Assembly: GCA_041916775.1 (NCBI GenBank)
Contig: JAYRYZ010000003.1
Span: 1 to 64,000 of the forward strand
Source of the DNA: UBA2357 sp041916775
GTDB taxonomy: Bacteria > Pseudomonadota > Gammaproteobacteria > Burkholderiales > Rhodocyclaceae
Direction: 5' to 3'
Length of the DNA stretch: 64,000 nucleotides
Shown in pieces: positions 55,994-63,866 of the stretch; position 1 is the first letter of the stretch; every line of letters begins with the position of its first letter. The position numbers and the translations under genes were made by a program. The notes under the pieces are model-generated. The model saw only the letters and a list, made by a program, of their open reading frames with translations. It did no database searches and was not told the DNA's origin.

Positions 55994-57003
55994 TTCCAGG
56001 GGCGGTGGTAGGCGCCGAGGGTGTGGCTGCGGCCCTCGGAGTTCTTGTCGAGCTCGGCCATCCAGGCGGGCTGGACTGCGAACTGCTGCGGGTTGAGCGC
56101 GAGGCGGTCGAGCGCTGCGCGCCACACGCGGGTGACCTGCGCGACGTAGGCGGGGCTGCGCTGGCGGCCTTCGATCTTGATCGCGCGCACGCCGGCTTGG
56201 GCGAGCGCGGGCAGGAGCTCGATCGTGTTGAGGCTGGTGGGCTCCTCGATCGCGTAGTAGGTCTCGCCATTGACGTCGAAGCGGCCCTTGCACAGCGTGG
56301 GGTAGCCGGCGCGCTCGTCGTCGCCGAAGCGGTCGATGAGGATGCCGTTGAGGCGCGTCTCCATGCCGCGCTCGGTGCGCTCCCAGCGCACATGCTTGCC
56401 GGGCGAGCAGGCGCCGTTGCAGTTGGGCGATTCGCCGGTGGCGTAGGCGGAGAGCGCGCAGCGGCCCTCGACCATGACGCACAGGCCGCCGAAGCCGAAC
56501 ACCTCGATCTCCACCCGGGTGCTGGCGATGACGTCCTCGACCTGGGCGAGCGACAGCACCCGTGGCAGCACCGCGCGGCGGATGCCGAAGCGGGCGCGGT
56601 AGTACTCGATCGCCTCGGCGCTGGTGGCCGAACCCTGCACCGACAGATGCAGGCGCAGGTCGGGGTGGGCGCGCATCGCGTAGTCCATCAGGCCCGGGTC
56701 GGCGAGGATGACGGCGTCCACACCGAGATCGGCGGCGCGATCGACCGCGGCGGTCCAGTCCGCCCAGTTGTGCGTCTGCGGGTAGGTGTTGAGCGCGATC
56801 AGCACCTTGCGGCCGCGCGACTGGGCGTAGCGTACACCCTCGGCGAGGCTCTTCGCGTCGAAGTTGAGGCCGGTGAAGTTGCGCGCGTTGGTCGCATCCT
56901 TGAAGCCGGCATACACGCAGTCGGCGCCGTGATCGACCGCGGCCTTTAGCGCGGGCAGGCTGCCGGCAGGGCAGACGAGTTCGATGCGAGGCGTTGCGGA
57001 CAT
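55990..57003 (-). CDS. ubiU: UbiU, O2-independent ubiquinone hydroxylation subunit (U32 family)
   Basis: A 337-residue U32 protein: ELVCPAGSLPALKAAVDHGADCVYAGFKDATNARNFTGLNF, and cluster cysteines in GRCALSAYATGESPNCNGACSPGKH and TLCKGR. It forms a heterodimer with UbiV, each with a [4Fe-4S] cluster. The ATG at 57003 is preceded by AGGGTGCGCCCC; a GTG nine bases upstream is the alternative. The operon is headed by a perfect FNR box. Confidence 0.94.
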   Translation of the reverse strand: MSATPRIELVCPAGSLPALKAAVDHGADCVYAGFKDATNARNFTGLNFDAKSLAEGVRYAQSRGRKVLIALNTYPQTHNWADWTAAVDRAADLGVDAVILADPGLMDYAMRAHPDLRLHLSVQGSATSAEAIEYYRARFGIRRAVLPRVLSLAQVEDVIASTRVEIEVFGFGGLCVMVEGRCALSAYATGESPNCNGACSPGKHVRWERTERGMETRLNGILIDRFGDDERAGYPTLCKGRFDVNGETYYAIEEPTSLNTIELLPALAQAGVRAIKIEGRQRSPAYVAQVTRVWRAALDRLALNPQQFAVQPAWMAELDKNSEGRSHTLGAYHRPWK

Positions 57004-57031
57004 GGGGCGCACCCTGTGATGAAGTGCGCGC

Positions 57032-57073
57032 AGTCTAGTGAATGCGGCCTGCCCGGGTGTTGATCCGAATCAA
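57032..57073 (-). promoter_or_regulatory. FNR-dependent class II promoter of ubiUVT
   Basis: TTGAT-CCGA-ATCAA (57060-57073) is a perfect FNR consensus. On the minus strand a -10 TAGACT (plus 57032-57037) places the start near 57025, with the FNR centre at about -41.5, the classic class II activation distance. It would induce O2-independent ubiquinone synthesis under low oxygen. Confidence 0.8.
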
Positions 57074-57119
57074 GTCGCCGGGAGAGAGGCGCTGCGGGTG
57101 CGTCCGGCGCCCGGCCCGG

Positions 57120-58655
57120 TCAAGCCAGCCAGAAGATGCGGTAGAGCTCGAGCCCGACCAGCACCGTCAGCAGCGCGATCGCGACGCGGGTGAGGCGCCG
57201 CTGACGGCGCTGGGCACGCTTCAGGCGCGCCTCGTCGGCGCGCCGCTCGCGCTGGCGTCGCTCCGGCTCGGACAGCGCCTCGTGCAAGAGGCGCGGCAGC
57301 TGCGGCAGGGTCGCGGCGAGGTTGGGGGCCTCGTCCTTGAGGCCGCGCACCAGCGCACGCCAGCCCATCTGCTCGTTCATCCAGCGCTCCAGGAAGGGCT
57401 TGGCGGTCTTCCAGAGGTCGAGGTCCGGGTCGAGCTGGCGGCCCAGGCCCTCGATGTTGAGCAGGGTCTTCTGCAGCAGCACGAGCTGCGGCTGCACCTC
57501 CATCTCGAAGCGGCGCGCAGTCTGGAAGAGGCGCAGCAGCGTCTTGCCGAAGGAGATGTCCTTCAGCGGCTTGTCGAAGATGGGCTCGCACACGGTGCGG
57601 ATCGCCGCCTCGAACTCGTCCACCCGCGTCTTCGCCGGCACCCAGCCGGCCTCGATGTGGGCGAGCGCGACACGCCGGTAGTCGCGCTTGAAGAAGGCGA
57701 GGAAGTTCTGCGCGAGGTAGTTCTTGTCCTCCTCGTTGAGCGTGCCCATGATGCCGAAGTCGAGCGCGATGTAGCGCCCGTCGCGATGCACGAAGATGTT
57801 GCCGGGGTGCATGTCGGCATGGAAGAAGCCGTCGCGGAACACCTGGGTGAAGAAGATCTCCACCCCGGCGCGCGACAGCGCCGGCAGGCTCACGCCCTGG
57901 GCGCGCAGCGCGTCGGTCTGCGAGATCGGCACGCCGTGCATGCGCTCCATCACCATCACCGTGTTGCCGCAGTAATCCCAGTACACCTCCGGCACGATCA
58001 GGAGCGGCGAGTCCTTGAAGTTGCGCCGCAGCTGCGAGCAGTTGGCGGCCTCGCGCATCAGGTCGAGCTCGTCGTTGAGGTACTTGGTGAACTCTGCGAC
58101 CACCTCGCGCGGCTTCAGCCGGCGCGCCTCGTTCCACAGGCCGTCGAGCAGCATCGCCGCCGTCTCCAGCAGCGCGAGGTCGTGCGCGATGATGCGTTCG
58201 ATGCCGGGGCGCAGGATCTTCACCGCCACCTCGGTGCCGTCCGGCAACTCGGCGAAGTGCACCTGCGCGACCGAGGCCGAGGCCACCGGGGTGCGGTCGA
58301 AATTGCACAGTACGCGGTCGACCGGCTGGCCGAAATGCGCCTCCAGCACCGCCAGCGCCTGCTCGGAGGGGAAGGGGGGGACGCGGTCCTGCAGCAGTGC
58401 GAGTTCGTTGGCGATGTCGGGCGCGAGCAGGTCGCGCCGGGTGGACAGCATCTGGCCGAACTTGACGAAGATCGGGCCCAGCGATTCGAGCGCGCGCCGC
58501 AGCCGCACCGCGCGGCTCTCCTCGAAGCGGCGCCAGAAGAACACCGCCTTCCAGAGTCGCGGGAGCCGGCCGCTGCTGTCGGCGTCGAGCAGCATCTGGT
58601 CAAGCCCGAAGCGCAGGCTGACGAACAGGATTCGGGTGAGACGGAAGATGCGCAC
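57120..58655 (-). CDS. ubiB: UbiB, ABC1/aarF-type kinase-like ubiquinone biosynthesis protein
   Basis: A 511-residue protein from a GTG (VRIFRLTRILFVSLRFGLD), chosen by family length; the frame extends 26 residues further. Landmarks are the KxGQ motif (FVKFGQMLSTRRDLL), EVAVKILRPG, the ATP-site DGFFHADMHPGNIFVHRDGRYIALDFGIMG, and a C-terminal transmembrane helix (RVAIALLTVLVGLELYRIF). It is required for ubiquinone synthesis, probably extracting lipid intermediates from the membrane. Its last base lies 116 bp upstream of ubiU, with the FNR promoter between. Confidence 0.94.
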   Translation of the reverse strand: MRIFRLTRILFVSLRFGLDQMLLDADSSGRLPRLWKAVFFWRRFEESRAVRLRRALESLGPIFVKFGQMLSTRRDLLAPDIANELALLQDRVPPFPSEQALAVLEAHFGQPVDRVLCNFDRTPVASASVAQVHFAELPDGTEVAVKILRPGIERIIAHDLALLETAAMLLDGLWNEARRLKPREVVAEFTKYLNDELDLMREAANCSQLRRNFKDSPLLIVPEVYWDYCGNTVMVMERMHGVPISQTDALRAQGVSLPALSRAGVEIFFTQVFRDGFFHADMHPGNIFVHRDGRYIALDFGIMGTLNEEDKNYLAQNFLAFFKRDYRRVALAHIEAGWVPAKTRVDEFEAAIRTVCEPIFDKPLKDISFGKTLLRLFQTARRFEMEVQPQLVLLQKTLLNIEGLGRQLDPDLDLWKTAKPFLERWMNEQMGWRALVRGLKDEAPNLAATLPQLPRLLHEALSEPERRQRERRADEARLKRAQRRQRRLTRVAIALLTVLVGLELYRIFWLA

Positions 58656-58797
58656 GGAGAGGCTGAGGGCGGCAAAAACGCCGACTTTAGCCGGAATTCC
58701 GCGGGATTGACAGCCGCAAGCGGCATGTCGCAACGGTGCCTGTCCGTGATTTACTGTCAGAGATCATTCCGCCTCCGGCGCGAGGCAGGCAATCCGT

Positions 58798-58803
58798 TAT
58801 AAT
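58798..58803 (+). promoter_or_regulatory. -10 box of the argS promoter
   Basis: A consensus TATAAT lies 28 bp before the argS ATG; the -35 region (near 58775) is poor. The predicted leader is about 20 nt. Confidence 0.5.
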
Positions 58804-58830
58804 TCAGCCCTTTTCGCACCACCGAGTGTC

Positions 58831-60594
58831 ATGAGCGCCGATCCGAAACGCCCCATCGAGAATCTCCTGAAAACCGCGCTTGCGAGCGTCGCCCCGGACC
58901 TGGCGGAAACGCCCATCCACCTGGAGCGCCCCAAGCAGGCCGGCCATGGCGACTTTGCCACCAACCTGGCGCTGCAGCTCGCCAAACCGCTGAAGCGCAA
59001 CCCGCGCGAGCTCGCCGCACTGCTGGTGGCCGAGCTGCCGAAGTCGCCCGAGGTCACCAAGGTCGAGATTGCCGGCGCCGGCTTCATCAACTTCACGCTC
59101 GCCGCGACCGCCAAGACCGCGGTCGTCGCCGAGGTGCTCGCGCGCGGTGCCGCGTTCGGCCGCGGCGCATCCAAGGGGCTGAAGGTGCAGGTCGAGTTCG
59201 TCTCCGCGAACCCCACCGGGCCGCTGCACGTGGGCCATGGCCGGGGCGCCGCGTATGGCGCCTCGCTCGCCGCGGTGCTGGATTTCGCCGGCTACGAGGT
59301 GTTCCGCGAGTACTACACCAACGACGCCGGCCGGCAGATGGACATCCTCGCGCTGTCCACCTGGCTGCGCTACCTTGCGCTGTTCGACATCGTCGTGCCC
59401 TTCCCGCCGAACGGCTACCAGGGCGACTACGTGGTGGAGATGGCGCGCGAGCTGCAGGCGGGGCATCAGGACCGCTTCGCGCGCGTGAGCGCGGACGACG
59501 TGCTCGCCGGCACGCCCGGCCTGCCGGCGGCGGAGCGCAAGGACGACGAGGCGAAGAACCAGCGCGAGGCACATCTCGACGCGCTCATCGCCAATGCCAA
59601 GCGCCTGCTCGGCGAGGATTACCCGTGGGTGCACGGCTTCGCGCTCAACGAGCAGCTCGGCGACTGCCGCGAGGATCTCGAGAGCTTCGGCGTCGTGTTC
59701 GACAAGTGGTTCTCCGAGAAGAGCCTGTTCGACACCGGGCTCGTCGAACGCGCGATGGCCGAGCTCGAGAAGCGCGGCCATGTGTATGTGCAGGACGGCG
59801 CAAAGTGGTTCCGCTCCACCTCTTTCGGCGACGAGAAGGACCGCGTGGTGCAGCGCGACAACGGGCAGTACACCTATTTCGCGTCCGACATCGCCTATCA
59901 CGTGAACAAGTTCGAGCGCGGCTTCGACCGCATCATCGACGTGTGGGGGGCGGATCACCACGGCTACATCCCGCGGGTGAAGGGCGCGGTCGCGGCGATG
60001 GGCCTGCCGGCCGAACATCTCGACGTGGCGCTGGTGCAGTTCGCGGTGCTCTACAAGGACGGCCAGAAGGCGTCGATGTCCACCCGCTCGGGTGAGTTCG
60101 TCACGCTGCGCTCGCTGCGCGAGGACGTCGGCAACGACGCCTGCCGCTTCTTCTACGTGCTGCGCAAGAGCGACCAGCATCTCGACTTCGACCTCGACCT
60201 CGCGAAGAGCCAGAGCAACGAGAACCCGGTGTATTACATCCAGTACGCGCATGCGCGCGTGTGCTCGGTGATGCAGCAGTGGGGCGGCGTCGAGCGCGAA
60301 CTCGGCGAGGCCGACCTCGGCCTGCTCGTGCATGAGCGCGAGCTCGCGCTGTGTGCGCGGCTGGCGGCCTACCCGGAGGTGGTGCAGACCGCTGCGGCCG
60401 ACTACGCGCCGCACCAGGTCGCCTTCTATCTCAAGGACCTCGCCGGCGATTTTCACAGCTGGTACAACGCCGAGCGCATGCTGGTGGACGACGTTGCCTT
60501 GCGCGACGCGCGCGTGGCCCTCGCCGCCGCGGTGCGCACGGTGCTTGCCTCGGGCCTTGCCATGCTGGGCGTGTCGGCACCGGCGTCGATGTAA
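58831..60594 (+). CDS. argS: Arginyl-tRNA synthetase
   Basis: A 587-residue class I aminoacyl-tRNA synthetase. It has the ArgS N-terminal domain with HGDFATNLALQLAK, the HIGH-type motif LHVGHGRGAAYG, VWGADHHGYIPRVKGA, the degenerate KMSKS-type loop KASMSTRSGEFVTL, and the anticodon-binding DALR domain at the end (FHSWYNAERML, ending GLAMLGVSAPASM). Essential gene. The following SPOR gene begins 12 bp later and is probably co-transcribed. Confidence 0.97.
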   Translation: MSADPKRPIENLLKTALASVAPDLAETPIHLERPKQAGHGDFATNLALQLAKPLKRNPRELAALLVAELPKSPEVTKVEIAGAGFINFTLAATAKTAVVAEVLARGAAFGRGASKGLKVQVEFVSANPTGPLHVGHGRGAAYGASLAAVLDFAGYEVFREYYTNDAGRQMDILALSTWLRYLALFDIVVPFPPNGYQGDYVVEMARELQAGHQDRFARVSADDVLAGTPGLPAAERKDDEAKNQREAHLDALIANAKRLLGEDYPWVHGFALNEQLGDCREDLESFGVVFDKWFSEKSLFDTGLVERAMAELEKRGHVYVQDGAKWFRSTSFGDEKDRVVQRDNGQYTYFASDIAYHVNKFERGFDRIIDVWGADHHGYIPRVKGAVAAMGLPAEHLDVALVQFAVLYKDGQKASMSTRSGEFVTLRSLREDVGNDACRFFYVLRKSDQHLDFDLDLAKSQSNENPVYYIQYAHARVCSVMQQWGGVERELGEADLGLLVHERELALCARLAAYPEVVQTAAADYAPHQVAFYLKDLAGDFHSWYNAERMLVDDVALRDARVALAAAVRTVLASGLAMLGVSAPASM

Positions 60595-60606
60595 ACGGAG
60601 GTCGTC

Positions 60607-61176
60607 GTGAGCCGAGACGCAAAACCCCGCGCCAAGCCGCGTACCCCGCCACGCAAGAGCGGTGGCGGCATCATCGTCGGCATTTTCATCGGGCTGGTGC
60701 TGGGCGCCCTGTGCGCTGCGGGTGCGGCGTGGTATCTGACACGCAATGCGCCTTTCCAAGCGCAACCGGCGGCGAGCCCCGAGGCCGCGCGTGCGCCTTC
60801 GGGGCCGGTGGCGCTGCCCGGCAAGCCGGGTGACAAGCCGGTGCCCAAGCAGGACTTCGACTTCTACCGCATCCTGCCGCAGGGCGTGGGCGCACAGACC
60901 GATGCGGCGCCCGCGCCTGCCGCAACCGCGCCCAAGTCGGAGCGCCTGTACCTGCAGGTCGGCGCCTTCGAGGACCCGGCCGAGGCCGACAACATGAAGG
61001 CCATGCTCACGCTCAACGGCATCGAGGCCAACGCGCAGCGCACCCAGCTCGCCGATGGACGCATCGTGCACCGTGTGCGCATCGGCCCCTTCGTGCAGGC
61101 CGAGGAGATGAACCCGGTGCGGGCGCGGCTGGCTTCGGCCGGCTTCACCGCGACAGTCGTCCGCGCAGGACCCTGA
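60607..61176 (+). CDS. SPOR domain protein
   Basis: A 189-residue membrane-anchored protein from a GTG with GGAGG upstream. A basic N-terminus and one transmembrane helix (residues 21-43) precede a Pro/Ala-rich linker. A C-terminal SPOR domain (residues 112-185, YLQVGAFEDPAEADNMKAMLTLNGIEA, RVRIGPFVQAEEMNPVRARLASAGF) would bind denuded peptidoglycan at division septa. FtsN-like in layout; the neighbourhood (argS then SPOR then dsbA) is common in betaproteobacteria. Confidence 0.88.
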   Translation: MSRDAKPRAKPRTPPRKSGGGIIVGIFIGLVLGALCAAGAAWYLTRNAPFQAQPAASPEAARAPSGPVALPGKPGDKPVPKQDFDFYRILPQGVGAQTDAAPAPAATAPKSERLYLQVGAFEDPAEADNMKAMLTLNGIEANAQRTQLADGRIVHRVRIGPFVQAEEMNPVRARLASAGFTATVVRAGP

Positions 61177-61211
61177 AAATACCGCGGGCTGCCTGCGGAA
61201 CCGATCGCGGG

Positions 61212-61277
61212 CGGGGGTGTCCCAGCCACAGCCGGTGCGGCAGGGGTCGCCTCATCGCGACACCCCCGTCGGGTGTC
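61212..61277 (+). promoter_or_regulatory. Two mutually exclusive hairpins upstream of dsbA
   Basis: CGGGGGTGTC (61212-61221) can pair with GACACCCCCG (61259-61268). The start of the latter, GACACCC (61259-61265), can instead pair with GGGTGTC (61271-61277), forming a 7-bp hairpin with loop CCGTC. No T-run follows. This could be an attenuator-like switch or simple spacer structure. Confidence 0.35.
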
Positions 61278-61330
61278 AGGTCTCACATCGAACAGTCAGC
61301 CGGGCCGCGGGTCCGGTCATGGAGAATGCA

Positions 61331-61960
61331 ATGAATCGTCGTACGCTGTTGAAGGAACTCGGTGCGCTCGCGCTGTTGTCCGCCTCGCCGCTGGCCTTCG
61401 CCCAGCAGGGCGGGCAGCGCTTCGTCACGCTGCCGTCCAAGGTGGCCTCGGATGTGCCCGCAGGCAAGATCGAGGTGGTGGAGTTCTTTCACTACGGTTG
61501 CCCCCACTGCCGCAACTTCGATCCGTTGCTGAAGCTTTGGGTCGGCAAGCAGCCGGATGACGTGGTGTTCCGTCACGTTCCGGTCATGTGGGGCAATCAG
61601 CAACAGATCGGGCTCGCGCGCCTTTACTACGGGCTGGAGGCCGAGGGCAGCCTGGAGCGGCTCAACAAGGAAGTCTTCGTTGCAGTGCAGGACAAGAAGT
61701 TGCCCTTGCACACCGCCGATGGCGCGAAGGAGTGGGTCGCCACGCAGGGTGTGGATGCCGACAAGTTCGCGAAGGGCTACCAGGAGGCGCCGCTGATGAA
61801 CGCGGATTCGCTGACCCGCAGCTATCGCATCCAGGGTGTGCCCTCGATGGCGGTCGGTGGCCGTTTCGTCACTTCTGCATCGCTCACCGGCAGCCACGAG
61901 GGAACGCTCGCGGTCGTCGACGAACTGATCGCGCAAGTCCGTGCCGGCGCAACGGGTTGA
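61331..61960 (+). CDS. dsbA: Thiol:disulfide interchange protein DsbA
   Basis: A 209-residue periplasmic oxidase with signal peptide MNRRTLLKELGALALLSASPLAFAQQ, the catalytic CPHC (FFHYGCPHCRNFDP) and the cis-Pro loop GVPSMAVGG. It introduces disulfides into exported proteins and is reoxidised by DsbB. The ATG at 61331 follows GGAGAATGCA; a competing ATG at 61319 is out of place relative to that Shine-Dalgarno. Confidence 0.95.
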   Translation: MNRRTLLKELGALALLSASPLAFAQQGGQRFVTLPSKVASDVPAGKIEVVEFFHYGCPHCRNFDPLLKLWVGKQPDDVVFRHVPVMWGNQQQIGLARLYYGLEAEGSLERLNKEVFVAVQDKKLPLHTADGAKEWVATQGVDADKFAKGYQEAPLMNADSLTRSYRIQGVPSMAVGGRFVTSASLTGSHEGTLAVVDELIAQVRAGATG

Positions 61961-62011
61961 TTTCCGCGCCTGACGTTTCGTGGCCGAATCCGGTCGACGA
62001 GCGGTTTGACC

Positions 62012-62794
62012 ATGCATGATCGACAGGCGCCGGTGGTGTTCATCACCGGCGCATCCAGCGGCCTTGGGCGTGCGCTCGCGCAACACTATGCGGCGCGCGG
62101 CGCGCGGCTGGCGCTGGTTTCACGCAAGCTCTCGGCGCTGGTGGCATTGGAGGCCGAGCTGCCTGGCCAGCATCTGGTGCTCCCGGTGGATGTTGCCAAT
62201 CCGGCGGCGATGGCCGATGCGGCCGCGCTGTGCGTACAGCGGCTCGGACTCCCCGATGTGGTGATCGCCAATGCGGGGGTGTCGGTGGGAACGCTCACCG
62301 AGGAAGCCGAGGATTTCGCCGCCTTCGAGCGGGTGCTGCGCACCAACGTGCTGGGCATGGTCGCAACCTTCCAGCCCTTTGCAGCCGCGATGCGCGCGCG
62401 CGGCAGCGGTCGGCTGGTGGGCATCGCGTCGGTTGCGGGAATCCGCGGCCTGCCTGGCGCAGGAGCCTACAGTGCCTCGAAGTCCGCTGCGATCACCTAT
62501 CTCGAGAGCCTGCGCGTGGAGCTTCATGGTTCCGGCGTGCGGGTGGTGACGGTTGCGCCGGGTTACATCGCCACGCCGATGACGGCGGTCAATGACTATC
62601 CCATGCCTTTCATGTTGCCTGCCGTCGAGGCTGCACGCCGCATCGCGCGCGTCATCGATGCCGGACGCGCGTATGCCGTCGTGCCCTGGCAGATGGCGGT
62701 GGTGGCGAGGGTGCTGCGCGTTCTGCCGCGCAGCCTCTTCGACGTCCTTTTTGCGGCGGCCGGGCGCAAGCCGCGGGGCTTGAAGCTCGATTGA
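62012..62794 (+). CDS. Short-chain dehydrogenase/reductase
   Basis: A 260-residue classical SDR. It has the cofactor loop TGASSGLG, NAG (IANAGVSVG), the catalytic Ser in GIASVAG and YxxxK (YSASKSA), and PGYIATPMT. Lack of an acidic residue after the second strand and the R-K pair (SRKLSAL) suggest NADP(H) preference. Substrate unknown. 52 bp downstream of dsbA and perhaps co-transcribed. Confidence 0.9.
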   Translation: MHDRQAPVVFITGASSGLGRALAQHYAARGARLALVSRKLSALVALEAELPGQHLVLPVDVANPAAMADAAALCVQRLGLPDVVIANAGVSVGTLTEEAEDFAAFERVLRTNVLGMVATFQPFAAAMRARGSGRLVGIASVAGIRGLPGAGAYSASKSAAITYLESLRVELHGSGVRVVTVAPGYIATPMTAVNDYPMPFMLPAVEAARRIARVIDAGRAYAVVPWQMAVVARVLRVLPRSLFDVLFAAAGRKPRGLKLD

Positions 62795-62799
62795 AATAA

Positions 62800-62829
62800 G
62801 AGCGTGACATGTTCGCTTGCGTCACGCTC
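62800..62829. terminator. Stem-loop downstream of the SDR gene
   Basis: A perfect 9-bp stem GAGCGTGAC / GTCACGCTC with a 12-nt loop lies 5 bp after the SDR stop. No T-run follows on the plus strand; TTATTT follows on the minus strand. It could be a weak terminator or mRNA-stabilising structure. Confidence 0.4.
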
Positions 62830-62884
62830 GCGGGCTCCTGCAACATCGCGATCATCGACTTTATTCAGGTGGGGGATGTGCTCC

Positions 62885-63295
62885 ATGCAACAGGATCTTG
62901 CGCCTTCCGAGCGTCGTAGTCGGCAGCGTTTCGTGGCCCGGCGACGCGGTGAATACTGCTTCTGGGTCACGCTCTCGGGAGAGCGCCTGCCGCTGCAGGA
63001 TCTGTCGCTGGACGGGTTCGGCGTCGATGCGACGCTGCCGTTCGAGGTCGATATGCGCTTCTCCTTCATGATGACGCGCGCCGGCGTGCCGGACCGCATC
63101 GAGGGCGTCGCAAAGGTGGCGAACCGTGTCTGCTCCGCGGGCGCCGTCCTCACGGGCTTCGTGTTCGAGACCTTCGAAGCCGACGGCAAGGTCCGTCTGG
63201 AGGAGTGGCTGGCAGCGCATGTGCTTGCCAGTGCCACGGTGCCGATCACCGAGCGCGATGCGACAGCGATTGTCTCCGGTCCGTCGCTGGTCTGA
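62885..63295 (+). CDS. PilZ-like domain protein
   Basis: A 136-residue protein, MQQDLAPSERRSRQRFVARRRGEYCFWVTLSGE. RRSRQR near the N-terminus followed by a D-x-S-x-x-G segment (QDLSLDGFGVD) matches the c-di-GMP-binding motif RxxxR...DxSxxG. The proximity of yfiR and a yfiN-like cyclase supports a c-di-GMP role. An ATG at 62876 is an alternative start. Confidence 0.72.
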   Translation: MQQDLAPSERRSRQRFVARRRGEYCFWVTLSGERLPLQDLSLDGFGVDATLPFEVDMRFSFMMTRAGVPDRIEGVAKVANRVCSAGAVLTGFVFETFEADGKVRLEEWLAAHVLASATVPITERDATAIVSGPSLV

Positions 63296-63311
63296 GGCCT
63301 CGGGCCCGGTC

Positions 63312-63866
63312 GTGGCATCTGCGCGACGCCGCGTGTTCCGTATTCTGCGTGCGCTGGGCTGTGCGGGCGTCATCGCGCTGGCATTGCCTGCATCTCCGGC
63401 ACTGGCCGGCGATGCAGGCCGCGCCGTGGTGGGTGACGTGGTGAAGGGCATCATCGGGTACACGCGCTGGTCGGTTGCGCCGAACCCGCTGCGCTTTTGC
63501 TTTGTCGGCGAGGTGTCACGGGCGCTCGAGATCGAGCAGGCGGTGACCACGCTCGCGTCGCCCGGCAGCATCGTCTTTTCGCGGCGCGCGGTAGAGGATG
63601 CATCGCTTGCCGGTTGCGACGTCGCCTATGTCGTGGCGCTCGGCTTGCTCGCGGGCTCCCGAGAGGCGCTGGCGCTCTCCGCCCCCGGCGTGTTGACGAT
63701 TGGCGAGGGCGAGGCCATGTGCAGCCTCGGCACCACCTTCTGCCTGATGGAGGACGCCGGCGAGGCGGGCTTTGCCACCAACCTCGACGCCATCGCGCGC
63801 AGCGGGCTGAAGGTCAATCCGCGCGTCCTCAAGCTCTCGCAGCAACTGCGGAGCGGGCGGCCATGA
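63312..63866 (+). CDS. yfiR: YfiR family periplasmic protein
   Basis: A 184-residue protein with a signal peptide (VFRILRALGCAGVIALALPASPALAGDAG). It matches YfiR/DUF4154: VVKGIIGYTRWSVAPNPLRFCFVGE, CDVAYVVALG, LTIGEGEAMCSLGTTFCLMEDAGEAGFATNLDAIARSGLKVNPRVLKLSQQL. YfiR is a redox-sensitive periplasmic repressor of the diguanylate cyclase YfiN. The GTG at 63312 is chosen by the signal peptide; a GTG at 63333 is the alternative. The stop overlaps the next ATG (ATGA). Confidence 0.85.
   Translation: MASARRRVFRILRALGCAGVIALALPASPALAGDAGRAVVGDVVKGIIGYTRWSVAPNPLRFCFVGEVSRALEIEQAVTTLASPGSIVFSRRAVEDASLAGCDVAYVVALGLLAGSREALALSAPGVLTIGEGEAMCSLGTTFCLMEDAGEAGFATNLDAIARSGLKVNPRVLKLSQQLRSGRP

Noticed and set aside
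58804..61071. 755-codon open frame antisense to argS and the SPOR gene
   Set aside because: Shadow of the well-supported argS; no start signal or recognisable domain.
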